Origin: Hydractinia symbiolongicarpus
Lineage: Eukaryota; Cnidaria; Hydrozoa; Anthoathecata; Hydractiniidae
DNA length: 64,000 nt
NCBI RefSeq assembly: GCF_029227915.1
Contig: NC_079876.1
Coordinates: 35,943,828 to 36,007,827 of the forward strand
Direction of reading: 5' to 3'
Program-made: the position numbers and the translations under genes
Shown here: positions 30,373 through 42,398 of the stretch, one piece after another
How the letters are laid out: every line of letters begins with the position of its first letter
Position numbering within the stretch: position 1 is the first letter of the stretch
The notes under the pieces: generated by a model
The model's database searches: none
What the model was told of the DNA's origin: nothing
Seen by the model: only the letters and a program-made list of their open reading frames with translations

Positions 30373-32780
30373 CTAGCTGTTTCCCGTGGAAGAATCCACT
30401 GTATTCCATTTAATTTATGTAGCAGATATATGTCCATCAAAAAACAAACAATACAGCAGTGCGCATCTTACATCTGCATTATTATATAAATGACAAAAAA
30501 ATTGAAGGTGTCCAACAACTGCAGTGTATATGTGACATTTAAAATCTAAATCTACTAAAATTACTGCTCTGACCATCTGACAAATGCGAAAATTATTCGG
30601 AAAAAAGTTTTTAAAAGCATTTCAACATACATCTCACCCATAAAATTTAAATCACTCAAAACGCCACATATATACAAAAAAGCTGATCAATGTCAAACAC
30701 AAATCTCTCTCATTGTATATGTTAAAATCAGTTAGTTTATTGCAAACCCTGCCAAAGGTTGACACAAAATGTGAAAAATAAACAATAAATTTTGCCTAAG
30801 TAGAAATTTTTATCTAAGGTGTTAAAAAGGGATTTGCAAGGATAAATTATAATGCAATAAAACATTATTTGATATATTGCATACGGTCCTTCCTCACCAA
30901 ACTTTAGACAAAATGCCAACAAAATAACGGTGTTTAAATCTAAAATTAATAAAGTCCTTTTAGCAATTTGCATGCTGTTTTACCATCAATAAAGTAAACA
31001 AAATTTCAAATCTCACATAGTATTCTGTCACAAATTTTCATAAAATATATATATAAGTCATAATGAGTCATGTTAAACAACAGCAATCAATCTGTATATA
31101 AGTTTATTTTATGTCAATTTTTGCACCAATTTTGCAACACAAAATACAAATTCTAAATAATACTAAAATCTCTTATTTTGGTCCTTCGCATACCGACGGT
31201 CTCCCACAAAAGTTTAATCAAAATGTAAAAAATGAGAGGTAACGACAAAATCAAAGTTTGCAAAATTTAATTATTTCGGTACATATATCTACTGCATATG
31301 CCCTCTAAAACAATATTTTAATCCAAAATGCCTAAGAAAGACAGTTTGCAACAAAAATCAGTTATTTCGATAATATTGCATACACTCTTTCCTCACAAAA
31401 GCTTCACAAACTGTAAAAAAAAGAATGGTTGTAGGGAGTGCTTCTGATTCAACAAAAAAAGTTTTTTTGACATATTGCATCTAGCCCTTACCCATTAAAT
31501 CTTACACAAAATTTCCAAAACTATATACGATTTAGAACACATCAAATTTAAATCGAGAAGGATCAGTCATTTCGATATATTGCACGGAGTCCTCCCCAGT
31601 AAGAATTTATACAAAATATAGAAAAACAAAGCTTGCAAGGTGTAAAATTGAATTCTTCTTCTGTATATATATATATATATGGTCCTTCCTCGCAAAATTA
31701 ACATAAAATGTCAAAAAGGTTCAGATATAACATCTAACACAACAAAAATCAGTTCTATCAGTATATGTCATGCCATTGTCTTCCACCAAATGTTCCCCTT
31801 AAAGTTTTACAGACACAGCCTGTAAATTAAAAACAACTAAGATCAGGCATTTTGGTCTATTTCATACCATTCTGTTCCAAATAACTTATAAAATGTAAAA
31901 ATTGAGTGGTAAAACAGAAATTTGCAAAATTCCATTTTTTTATATGCATGTATATTATATGCCTTCTACAACAATAAGTTAATTCAAAATGTCAAAAAGA
32001 AGAAAAAAATAGCTTACAAAGAGTATAAAATTTAAATCAACAAAGTATATAGCTCTTTTGGTGTATTAAATATAAGCCATACGCACAAAAGTTTACACTA
32101 AATGTAAGAAAATGGTTGTGTTTAGTAATTCTAAATTAAGAAAAGTCAGTTCTTTTAGCATGCTGATTAAGGTTTTTGCCCACAAATTCTTACATGAAAA
32201 TGTCAAAACCACAATTTGAAGCAAATTAAATTTACATTTTAAAAATAAGTAATTTCTGAACTTTATTTTCAGAATATTTGGAGAAAAAGAACTTCGCAAA
32301 CCAAAAAAAACCAGGAAAATGTTTAAAATTTTCAGGGTTAATAACGTTTGATGGGTTTTGTGGGAATATATATACTGGGAATCTTTAGTTTAAAGCTAGC
32401 ATTAGCTAGCTACAGCAGCTAATAGCTAGTCACTTAAATATAAACTGGAGACTTAGCTAGGTATAAAGAACATGGCTACATATATATATATATATATTCC
32501 TAGCTAGCTAGCTAGTTGTTGGTGGTGGTTGGCTTTTTATGATGCTAGCTATAAAACATGTCTGGCAACAATAATATAATAAAAACTGAAAATAAAACAT
32601 GAAAAAACCTTACAGAACCTTGCTATGATTAATTTATAAAACGATGCTCTTCTTCAAATGTTTTTTTAAAGATTTATTTTGAATGAAAGGGTAGAGAATA
32701 CTCAAAAAGAACAGCCACCTTTTTCGTAAACACAATTTCCGTTTTATGCTAGGAACTTCATTTAACAGTGCGTATGCTTT
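30373..32780 (-). mobile_element. Long Helitron 7, reversed and 5'-truncated
   Basis: On the minus strand the element ends with hairpin GTGGATTCTTCCAC (30399-30386) and CTAG at 30376-30373, followed by T. Going inward, 30720-32260 is the reverse complement of the degenerate repeat found in Helitrons 2 and 6. Bases 32380-32530 match, inverted, the TAGCTAGC-rich segment of element 2 at 11740-11880. Bases 32690-32775 match its 5' part, after which similarity stops without the TC...AATAATACG end. The 5' boundary is approximate. Confidence 0.6.
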
Positions 32781-33164
32781 GTGAATATCTAATACCGTTT
32801 CATATGTAGCGATACCTATATATATATGCTAACATAGAGTTTTTTGGCATAAGGGTATATATATTTATATCGTTATTAGCAGCGGGTTATATATTTACAC
32901 CTTATGTGCGATTTCTATGAAGTACATCCCTAATCTTTTTAGTTAAATTTTAGCGTACAGCCACGTCATAAGAAAGTGACCCGTGATTTCCGTGTCGTGG
33001 ACTCACAGTTTTACTCACGCAAGGGAATTAATATATAAGATATTTATTATGATAGAAATTCGGAGCTCATTTCTCGTCTTCCATATCTCCCCATGATGAT
33101 TATTATCAAAGTCACGAAATCTAATTTTCACTTTTATGTCAACAATGAGTCTTAATAGAGGGTT
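32781..33164. other. Spacer without recognised features
   Basis: AT-rich sequence with several TATATATA runs (32810-32890). No gene or repeat boundary seen. Confidence 0.35.
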
Positions 33165-33505
33165 TCAAAAGGAGTGTCAATGACTCTCGTGGAAGAGTCT
33201 TTATATCAATGACTCTTCACGGCTACTCAAATTGACTCTTCTAAGGGTTTTTCAGCGGGAAAGACTCTGCGAGGAAAGTCTTTTAAAGACTCTCTTAAAA
33301 CAGTCAAAGTTTTATGACTCTTCTCTGCGACTAAAAATGACTCTTCTAACGGTTTCTTTAGCGCGAGAGACTCTGCGAAGAGAGTCTTTGATGGCTCTCT
33401 TAAGAGAATGAATGGCTTGCAAGAGTCTTTCAAGAGACACAAAACATGAGTCTGGCGCAGACTCTTCATGACTCTCGTAAGAGAGTCGATATAGTCTCTC
33501 CGGGA
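33165..33505. repeat. Dense cluster of GACTCT/AGAGTC motifs
   Basis: At least fourteen GACTCT hexamers occur in about 330 bp in both orientations (ten forward, four reversed), many extended to TGACTCTTC or AAGAGAGTC. Two long sub-units of about 110 bp (from 33234 and from 33339) share the order TGACTCTTCTAA, GGTTT, GACTCTGCGA, then an AAGTC/AGAGTC close. Opposed copies can pair into short hairpins. The ORF read across it on the minus strand (33469-33227) is a by-product of the repeats. Confidence 0.7.
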
Positions 33506-33799
33506 TTTCTCCGTGCAGTTATTTTAGGATTTATGAATCTTTAAAAAAAATTCTCACGCTTAATATTTATTTTGTGGCTGTCACAAAATAATTTTTGTTC
33601 GCCTTCCTTATTAGCTATAAAATTAAACGTTGTTGATTTCTTATCTGTAAGGCAGGCTTTCTGCGGTGCACGCCCGAACCTTCAGATTACGCGGCGTCTC
33701 GCCTATATACCTGGTGTTGTAATATACTTTAGGGTCATAACAAGGTCTATAAAAAGCGTATTAGACCTATATTTGTCATCGCTACACCGGTCTATAAGT

Positions 33800-34330
33800 T
33801 AACTAAGCTTTTTGCTCTTGTGTTATTTAATAGCAAAAAAAAATATACATTTCACGACTCTTTTTCCTTTTCTGAAGACATCATTCAACAAGATAACAGT
33901 CTCTATATGGCCAGCCTTGCCATTGACTCTTTATTTACCAAAATTCCGTTCAATGAAACGACAAACGATAAACGAAATATGTACCAGCCTGATCTTTGAT
34001 CAATGTGACAACTGTCAAGGTCTAACTAGAAGTAAGTTTAAATCTTTTTAGTGTTTGCTACCAAGGAGTCATATCTCATTTTCAATAACAAACTTTACCA
34101 ACAAATTGATGGAGTAGCTGTGGCTTAACCCCTACGCCCCACACTTACTAATGCGTTTTTCGCTATCATGAGCAAAACCTGCTGAACAATTGTCCAACGG
34201 AATTCAAGCCAGTCTACTTTAAAAGGTACGTTGACAATATCTTTGTGTTGTTTTCATCTCCGGATCACTTGTCAAAAATTCAGAATTATTTGAACAAATG
34301 ACATTTTACAACCATTAAAGATCATCCGAA
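33800..34330 (+). pseudogene. Penelope-like reverse transcriptase remnant A
   Basis: Across shifting frames one reads MASLAIDSLFTKIPFNETTN (33908-33967), then FATKESYLIFNNKLYQQIDG (about 34055-34114) and FKPVYFKRYVDNIFVLFSS (34204-34260). The order of an A box with S-L-F-T-x-I-P, then F-x-N-x-x-Y-x-Q-x-D-G, then R-Y-V-D-(D/N)-I-F-V is diagnostic of Penelope-like element reverse transcriptase. The YVDD box has become YVDN. Many stops and shifts; dead. Confidence 0.6.
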
Positions 34331-34959
34331 AGCCTGTCACAACACATCATCTCTTGACGACTTCAGTATACTGTCTGAGGGAACAACCTGTATTTGTTAA
34401 TAATTAAAGAGAGTTTGTTCACAATGCGGGATATTTCCCACTTAAGAAAACAACATCAGATCAGCTCTATTGTATTTATACGATTAGTTATTTAATCTGT
34501 ATGGTTACTGTTTAACTTTGTATTAATACATATTAGATAATGTTCTTTTAATTTTTGATTGTTCTACATTTATAGAAAATCAACTGTCTGTACTTAAAAG
34601 TAATTTTATATCTGGACTTGAGTGCATACCACCAAGGATGACGATCTTGTTAAATTTGCTCCACGTGCACTAATTTTCAACTAGGTAAATTGTGTTTTAA
34701 ATTTCTGTAGCAAACAAGAAAGTGATTATAAAAGCAAGCTCATTCAAAGGGGTTTTTATCTTGAATAATTATGTGCGCATACTAAATTTTCTAATAGTAA
34801 AAACGTTCGAGATTCCTTTTAATATATGTCATCAATAACAAAACTAATATAAATTTTAACCAATACAGTAAGAAAGTTAATCCAAAAATATCACTGCACT
34901 CGATATTGAAAAGCAACAAGATCAAATGAAGTTTTAACAAAAGCTATTTTCATACATCA

Positions 34960-35245
34960 ACGTATACACCTTTTTATGCAACAAAAGATCTATTACAAAG
35001 GCTCGCTTAAGAAGGCAGTAAAAGGGATAAAATCCGTTGTATGAACAAACTGATGGGGTTAGTATGGGTGGTTCAGTGGGACCATTTCTTGCAAACATAA
35101 TTAAGACTGAACAAGAGGAGGTTATAATTCAAAGTTTAGTAAACGATGGTCCAATCAACTTTACAACAGGTACGTTGATGACACATATTTTGCATGCTGA
35201 TATTGCACTAAATGGTCTAGCCATATTTCGACAGTTACACGGGAC
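34960..35245 (+). pseudogene. Penelope-like reverse transcriptase remnant B
   Basis: A second, different RT piece lies 700 bp downstream. LYEQTDGVSMGGSVGPFLAN (35037-35096) carries the Q-x-D-G-V-x-M-G box, followed by an E-rich helix and, in another frame after about 35160, a RYVDD-like segment. The wording around QTDGVSMG differs from remnant A (QQIDGVAVA), so this is another lineage, not a duplication of A. It lacks any nuclease domain in the window. Confidence 0.5.
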
Positions 35246-35741
35246 AATATACAAACAGTGAAAGTTACACAAATTGAAACCATAAAGTTACCTGGATTCG
35301 CAGTCCTGTGACTGGCCCCAAATGGATTTTTTCAATAGCAAACTTTTTATTATTCGCCTATTTGTTTCTTGGAATGCATTCCCCAAACATATTTTTAATG
35401 ACAAAATACAAAATTAAAGAACACTTACAAATTTAAATAACACTAATGACGCTGGTATGTAGTGTTTATTGTTATGCCTTGTTTATTCAATTTCTTTGCT
35501 GACTTGTCCAGTTTCGTGTCTCATTGTCTCTGACGTCCCATCTGTATCATTATGTTTCATCTTAGCTTTAAATATTGTTTAATTGTCAATTGTTACTTTA
35601 TCGTGTCATTAGGGGTTTCATGTCAATTACTTTATTACGTTTTTTACATTTTTCGCTCATTCCGTCAAATCACAAAACTGAGCAGCCACAAGTTAACTTT
35701 ATATAAAAAGTATCAAACAATTCTTTTACACACACGTCAAA

Positions 35742-35960
<219 letters not shown>

Positions 35961-36198
35961 GGAACTGGAACACTTGTTACATTGAATCACTAAACTATTA
36001 CTTCTCATCTGTCTTTTACATGTTATTGTAGGTGGTAGAAGAAAAAGGACAATTTGTAATTTGCTGATATTGCATTAGAAGTGAATTTGAAAGACATTTA
36101 CAGACACATTCCATTGAAAGAATTAACAAACAAAACAAATTTGCAAAATTTATTTAATACACATATGGAAGGACTTATCAGGAGTCCAGCATTATCAT

Positions 36199-38708
36199 AG
36201 GGGTACGAAGATAGAACAATGGCATATTTAAACTTGGATAATTATGAAGTATCTTTATTTGAACGGCTGCATGACATTAAAGGTATATTTATTTTATATG
36301 TGCTGTGTAGGTCAGCATGTTTGTGAAAAGGAGATCAGTGAATATCATGACATTTTTGTGTCCACATGTTATACTATATTGATATAATATATTTTGTTTA
36401 TACATACCTATTAATTTTTTAGGTCATATATCAAACATTCAAGAAGTGCTGCCATCTTTTCTAAACAATGAAGGAAAAGAAATACTTAAACTAACATTTG
36501 AAACATGTTTCGGAAATAAAGATAATATAAGAGGTATGTTACTCAAAATGTCCATTTAAAGCATTTAAAAAAATGGACATTAAGAAACAAAAAGTTATCA
36601 ACATGATTTTTTTTAAGGCGCTGATTACAGATATTCTCTTCTAATGGTATACAAGAATTTGAAGGATCACTGCACAGAAGATATTAAAGAAATACTGCAC
36701 ACGTTAGTGGAGATATCTCTGTTTTGCTATGCAAAAGCTGATGAGAGAACACCAAAATCAATATTGAGATTACACAATATAACTTTCACACACGCTTATC
36801 TTTGCATCAATTCGATGAAATATCAGAAAGTTATAACTCATCGTAAATTATTTGGTATTTACTTTCACTCCCTAACTACTCACCTTCCACATATGGCCAG
36901 AATATATGCTCCAAGCCAACTACATACAGAAGATGAAGAACGATATTTCAGCTGCCTGAATCAAATAAGCAGAGCAACTTCATCACGAAGAAGTGAATCA
37001 ATTCGGGATAACAGCATCATCAGACATCAAATTGAACAAATTTTTAAGGAAAAGAATGGGTCATAACGTTCCAATCTAGAGCAAAAAATTTCAAAGTTAT
37101 CATCATGCATCCGTATTTGCCTATTTTTTCATTGATTATACTTTAAAGGCAAACATTTTTGCAGTATTTTAGCAAGTGTAGAAAAATTTTTGCGAGATTT
37201 TTTCCTTCAAAGTATCATCAAAAAACAGTGACTGTGACTCAGTGACTGACAAAGAAAACACAACGTTCAATCTGGACGAAATACTACAAAAAGACTTTGA
37301 AGCTCATTTGCAAAGAATTTCAGATTATTTGGTATGTGGCAAGGATGTGTGGTGGACACACAACAGAATAAAAATTATATTGCATTCTTTGATGGAACAT
37401 TAGAGCGTGATTTCAGATCGCAAGGACCAACATTGAAAGAAATACAGCACTCCACATATTGTTTCTGAAGTAACTGAACTATGGAAAATATGTTTGAAAA
37501 CTCCTGGCCTGCTACTTCCAAACTCAGTCGAAATTCAGCAAACTGCAGTAAAAAGGAATGATGAAAGGGTAGAAAAATCCACACAAAACAACTGAAAACT
37601 CTTGCATTAAAAAATTACCTAAAAAATATTGAGGAAGTTTGATATAACCATATTTTTTATAGGAAGTACAAAAAAAATGAAAATGAGAGAGACCAAGTTG
37701 AATTTTCAATAACAATCATTGATAGGGTTTAGCAAAGCCTATACAGATGGAGTCAGTGAGTTTTAATTTATATACAGTGATGCAACACATTACAACTACC
37801 TTGGACATATTTAGTTTTGCACGTATAAAATTTTAAAAGTTTCTTTTAGCAACACAATTGCGAAAAACATTTTTTGCCACAAATAAGTTTTGCAATTTTG
37901 TTAAAAGTATATATATAGATATGCTATAAGGTTCTTTCATTTCGTAGGAGCAGAAAAAAATGATGAAGCCAATTCGAATGAATATTCTAAAACTAACATC
38001 GAAGTTGATCTGCTAAGTAAAATATCAAATCAATTTTCTAAACAATTTCATGCTCCAATAACGGTGAATCTAATTTGCGAAATTTCCTTATTCAACTAGT
38101 TTTTAAAAACTGTTATACTTATAGGAGGAAGCGGAAGAAGAGAATGAGGAATTGATTGTTTTGAATGAAGATAGCATAGAACAGAATATTAATGTGTTGG
38201 GAGAAATTACAGAGCCTGGATCATTACAACTTTTACCCAGCACGTCTGAGAAAAAGCCTTCATCCTTTAAATCAAATATCGGTATTTTGATCCAAAAAAT
38301 GATAGGTGAAAGTCCAATTTTGACACAGTTCGACATGCATCACATCAAATTTAAAAACACTGCAAATGAATATTCACGAAAACAATGCTTTTCGCTGTTA
38401 CTAAAACTTCAGATGAAAGTATTGAAGGCACATGAACAATGCAAAAAACAACTGCAGGCATGGAAAAAAAATTTTTTCTTGAAAAAGGTTATCAGCCCAA
38501 TGATGAAGATATAAAAGCAGATGAAGAAGCGAATGTTTTCCTGAGAAGAGTGACATTGGGTAAAAAACTTTTGCAACGTTGGGAGATAAAATTTCGACAT
38601 TACTATTTCATACTAAACAAACTAGCCATGTATATTTCTAGCCAGCTGACTGAAAAAAAGGCTCTGTGGGAGAATGATATAAGGATGTCAAAAAGTGGAA
38701 GTTTTTGA
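36199..38708 (+). pseudogene. Multi-exon gene relic of a cnidarian-type family, function unknown
   Basis: Exons with GT/AG borders can be traced. One ends at 36281 with VSLFERLHDIKG and is cut in phase 1. One spans 36423-36533 (GHISNIQEVLPSFLNNEGKE). One spans 36618-37066 and encodes DYRYSLLMVYKNLKDHCTED, ISLFCYAKADERTPKSILRL, HRKLFGIYFHSLTTHLPHMA and EDEERYFSCLNQISRATSSR. After stops and shifts the homology continues (DFEAHLQRISDYLVCGKDVW near 37300; EEANVFLRRVTLGKKLLQRW near 38530). I recall the same order in uncharacterised, repeated cnidarian proteins. The exon structure suggests a once-cellular or intron-bearing element gene. Later parts are clearly broken. Confidence 0.45.
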
Positions 38709-38873
38709 ACGCTTTTTGGTGGGAAGACGTTTACCAGCTGGAACAAAGGATATTTTATGACATCTAGATGGTTTTGCTAGATCATAATCGGATAAGAACT
38801 GTCACTAACACACGTAGAACAGTATCGTGGCGGTACGTGAATCTACCTTGTAAAAGGGCTAATTTACAAGCGC

Positions 38874-41370
38874 CTAAAATGTGGGACACGTTACAAGAGG
38901 GTTTTTTACATAGGGTGCAACTTTTGTCATTTTGAATTCCCCACTTGACAAGATTTGTAGGAGAAGGAAGCGTATCATAGGTTGCGCCAATGCAAAACGA
39001 AGATAAACTTTGCGGCAGAGACAGTAGGTTCTTCCGAGAAAGATTGTATTTAATAAACGAGCACCATTTAGTCCAGTTACCTTGGACATGAAGCTGAACG
39101 GCTTGAGCATAATGTCTTCCTCTTTGTTCTGCACAACATCTGATACAAGTTTGCGGTAAGAATGGGTACCAATTGCTTGGACACTCTTATGGCTTACCAG
39201 TCCCAAGCCTGCTCTACCAAACTGGTGGAAACCAAGTATTTTCTTGAACTCGAGTTGACTCTCTGCTGATTTTTTTGTCTGATCTACCTTCCAGTGTCCA
39301 GCCTTTAAGTCTGGAGGATAGTCTGAGACTAGAGGATCAGCCTAATCTCGGAGGAGAAGATGACCGCTGATCTTAGCAGATTTTAGTACAGAGGATAGAC
39401 TTTTTAAAGGTAACGGGCATGGCGATGAAGCAGAATACAAACTTATGTTAGAAATAGAGTGATGGAGTCTCGGCAACTTTCTTGTGAAGAAAGAAAACTT
39501 TTGTTCTAGTGAAACAATACGAGATATCGGAACTTCGTAAATTAAAAAAGGCCATCGTATTCGGGGAATTAGAAGATGATGGAAAAACCACACTTTGTGA
39601 ATGCCTCTATGGGAAGACTTATCTATGAGTTTGACTTGCTCTACAGCGTTAACAATAGCCTGTTGGACAACAGCTGAATCTGACAATGTTAAATTCATCG
39701 TCCGGCCAAAAACTTAACTGGGTTTGCGTGAATAGATGGGATTGGTTCTTGCACGACACAAAAAGGAGACTGATCTAAAACTTTTCCATTAGCTATAACA
39801 ATGCTTCGTAATTTTGAAGGTCTAAAGCCCATTCCAGCCCAATGAAGGGCTGTTACACAACGATCCAACAAGTTTTGAGTTTGAGGGACACTTGAAGACA
39901 TTAAAAATGTCATCCATAAAGGCCTTAACCGAAGGATGGTCTGAATCGCCAGGCGGAACAGAACTTTTTAACTCTTCTTCGGCGCACACATATTCGATGA
40001 TTACATTTATGGCTGCCAAAAATAGCATGATTGATAATGAACATCCAATAAAAATAACTCTGGATGAGGCTGTAAAAGAGAATGACTTGCTCAAGAGGCT
40101 GCCATAGTAGGCGTTAATAAGCCTTATCCAAGACTATGAAACACCATAGTGAAGAAGGGCCATGAAAATGAGTTTATGCGGTATAGTGGGATACGCATTC
40201 GCCACATCAAGCCATATTGCAGATAGGGCATTTTTTATAGACTTGGCGTTTCTCAGATCAGCCCAGGAAAGAGACCAGAAACTTTTTCCATACATCATTT
40301 TTCAATGGATTTGTTAATAAAGTGGTTTTTCTGAATGTGGTTTTCTAGGCGCTTTGACACGAGACTGAAAAAAAGTTTTCCTTCCACATTGAGGAGAGCT
40401 ATTGGCCGAAAGTCCTTAATGGATGATGGAGATGGAGGCTTGCTTTTAGGGATATAAACTTCTGAAGCGACCCTCCACTGAACAGTAATGTAGGAATTCT
40501 TTAAACAAGATTGGAAAAGGTTGAAAAGAAAGGACGCAATTTGAGGACAATTCTTGTAAACAGTGTAAGGTATTTGGTTCAATCCGGGTGACGATGCATT
40601 GCATCGGGTATGAAGGATGGTTTGAAAGTCCTTGAAATTGAACTTGGAAGAATCAAATGCAGACGCATTAGGCAAACCAGGAAGAGTCGAAAGCAGAATC
40701 TCATATAAGGGATCAATGAACACGGAAGATTTGTGGGCATCTAGGGATTCTTTAGGAACATTAAGCCTATAGAGCATTTGGGATCCAGCAGATCTTTACC
40801 AGCCTGATAAGGATTCTTACCAAATGCACGGTTTGCATTGCAGATCTTTCATCGCTTTTTTCTGTTCTGTTCTCCCCGGCGTAATGTTGTTAACTTTAAT
40901 TTAACATTGCCTAGCGAATTTTGTAAATGTTCCCTCTGCATTAAGTCCGACACGTTTCCAGTTGTTAAAGAAGAGAATTTTTCTATTTTACCAACGAGAT
41001 GGACTGCAAGGCACGTCTGTTTAAACCAGATGGGGCATGTGTGGGTTGAGCCTTAAATCCAAAGAGAAGGGAAGCATGATGGTAAATTGTGGATTCCAGA
41101 ATTTCCATTCTGTCTGACAGAGGGTGAGATCCTAACAGGTTGTGGAAAACAGCATTGTTGAGAGCGCTCCAAGCTTCTGTGTCAGCGGGTTTTGGCCATG
41201 AAATTTGTTGTTTTCTCTCTATTTTTTTAAGCTTTTTAATTTCTGCTGGTTGCTGAGAAGTCGTCACTCTCCAAAGATAGGATCTGGTACAGTCTAACCC
41301 CCATTGCTGGCGTAATTTTTCTTTTTTTGCTTTTATTTTGATTGGGGTAATAAGTGGAGTCGTCACTCTC
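38874..41370 (-). mobile_element. Decayed LINE with FMDD reverse transcriptase
   Basis: On the minus strand, pieces in consecutive frames make up a LINE polyprotein. The pre-RT region is at 41366-40983 (HPLSDRMEILESTIYHHASL). RT motifs follow at 40777-40295 (RCNASSPGLNQIPYTVYKN, QWRVASEVYIPKSK, IKDFRPIALLNVEGKLFFSL). The palm is at 40094-39822 with VKAFMDDIFNVF, where the usual A in FADD is M. The thumb and C-terminal parts run to 38874. The family looks unlike the CR1-type LINEs elsewhere in the window; it may belong near R2/NeSL-type elements, which is a guess. Frameshifts separate the pieces. Confidence 0.6.
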
Positions 41371-41424
41371 CAAAGAAAAGACTACAAAAAACAAACAAAA
41401 AAAAAAAAAAAGAATAGTCAAACC

Positions 41425-42398
41425 CCCTTGCTGACATAAGACGGAAGATGTGGTGCTGACTGCAATTTACCTAAAGCTCTTAGGAAAAGGATGCAAGGTT
41501 GTACACCATTACGCAAGCTTTGTTTGCAAGGGACCACTGCTCTGTTGTTGCAATGAAACCACTTACCATGCACTTAGTTATAAGCAACAGTAGTGTAATG
41601 GCCATTGTTCAAATTTCCGGAGTGGTTAATTACAGCCCTTAAGTTGTAGTGCTTGCGACAAGAGACTTCACTTTCTACAGTGATAGGTATAGAAACGGTG
41701 CCCGGGTAACATGTGACAGGGGAACAACCCTTAGACACAAGACCTTTGTTATAGGCAAACCGCTTTAATTGCAAAACCAAAATTGAACTGCACTCTGCGA
41801 CCTCTTTTTCAACTGTTGCAGTTTGGTAACTATTGCAGTAGTGACAGAAGTACGAGTTGACACCTGACAATTCTTTGCTCTCCAAAAAGTTATCTATTGA
41901 AGATTGTACAGTCGATGTCAAGGGCAGTTGAAGAAATGGACTTACTTGCTCAGAGGTGCTAATATTATTGCAAGCGCTGCAAGTAGTGCAGATTTTCACA
42001 CAAGTGTTGAATAATCTACCAAAGAAAGGAAAGGCTAAGGACAACTCTGGTATGAGATACTCAAGAATCTCTAGGGCATCTTGCTGAGAGAACGGATTAA
42101 AAGCAGCACCCCTTGCATTAGAAACATGGCCTTTTAATGCATTTAGAAACGAAGAAGTGTTTACTGGAACCTTGGAAGAGGATAGTTTGCGTAGAATACT
42201 TACAAAACTTTTACCTATCGGCATAATGGAGTCATTTGCAGAGATGGCTGTGGCAACTGCGGGTAACACATAAAAACATTGCAAGATGGAATTGATGTAA
42301 CATGTGTTGCCCAAATTTAGCAAGCCGCTGTTGATGCTTAGTGTGCAGGCAAGGTAGTGGAGCTCTTTGTTACGCCCTGGGGATTCGTGTCCTTAAAG
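41425..42398 (-). pseudogene. Ubiquitin-specific protease (C19) domain, possibly LINE-encoded
   Basis: Read on the minus strand from about 42398, the frame contains the USP Cys box LLNLGNTCYINSILQCF, a QQD segment (NPFSQQDALEILEYL), paired CxxC zinc ligands (CTTCSACNN and CHYCNSYQ) and the His box SGNLNNGHYTTVAYN. A TAA at 41574-41576 interrupts it. The same frame then continues VHGKWFHCNNRAVVP and CILFLRAL, the expected last strands of the fold. It lies directly upstream, on the same strand, of the FMDD LINE, so it may be that element's 5' protease domain and not a host gene. It has no introns. Confidence 0.65.

Noticed and set aside
33227-33469. 80-residue minus-strand ORF with repeated ESL-type peptides
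   Set aside because: By-product of the GACTCT motif cluster.
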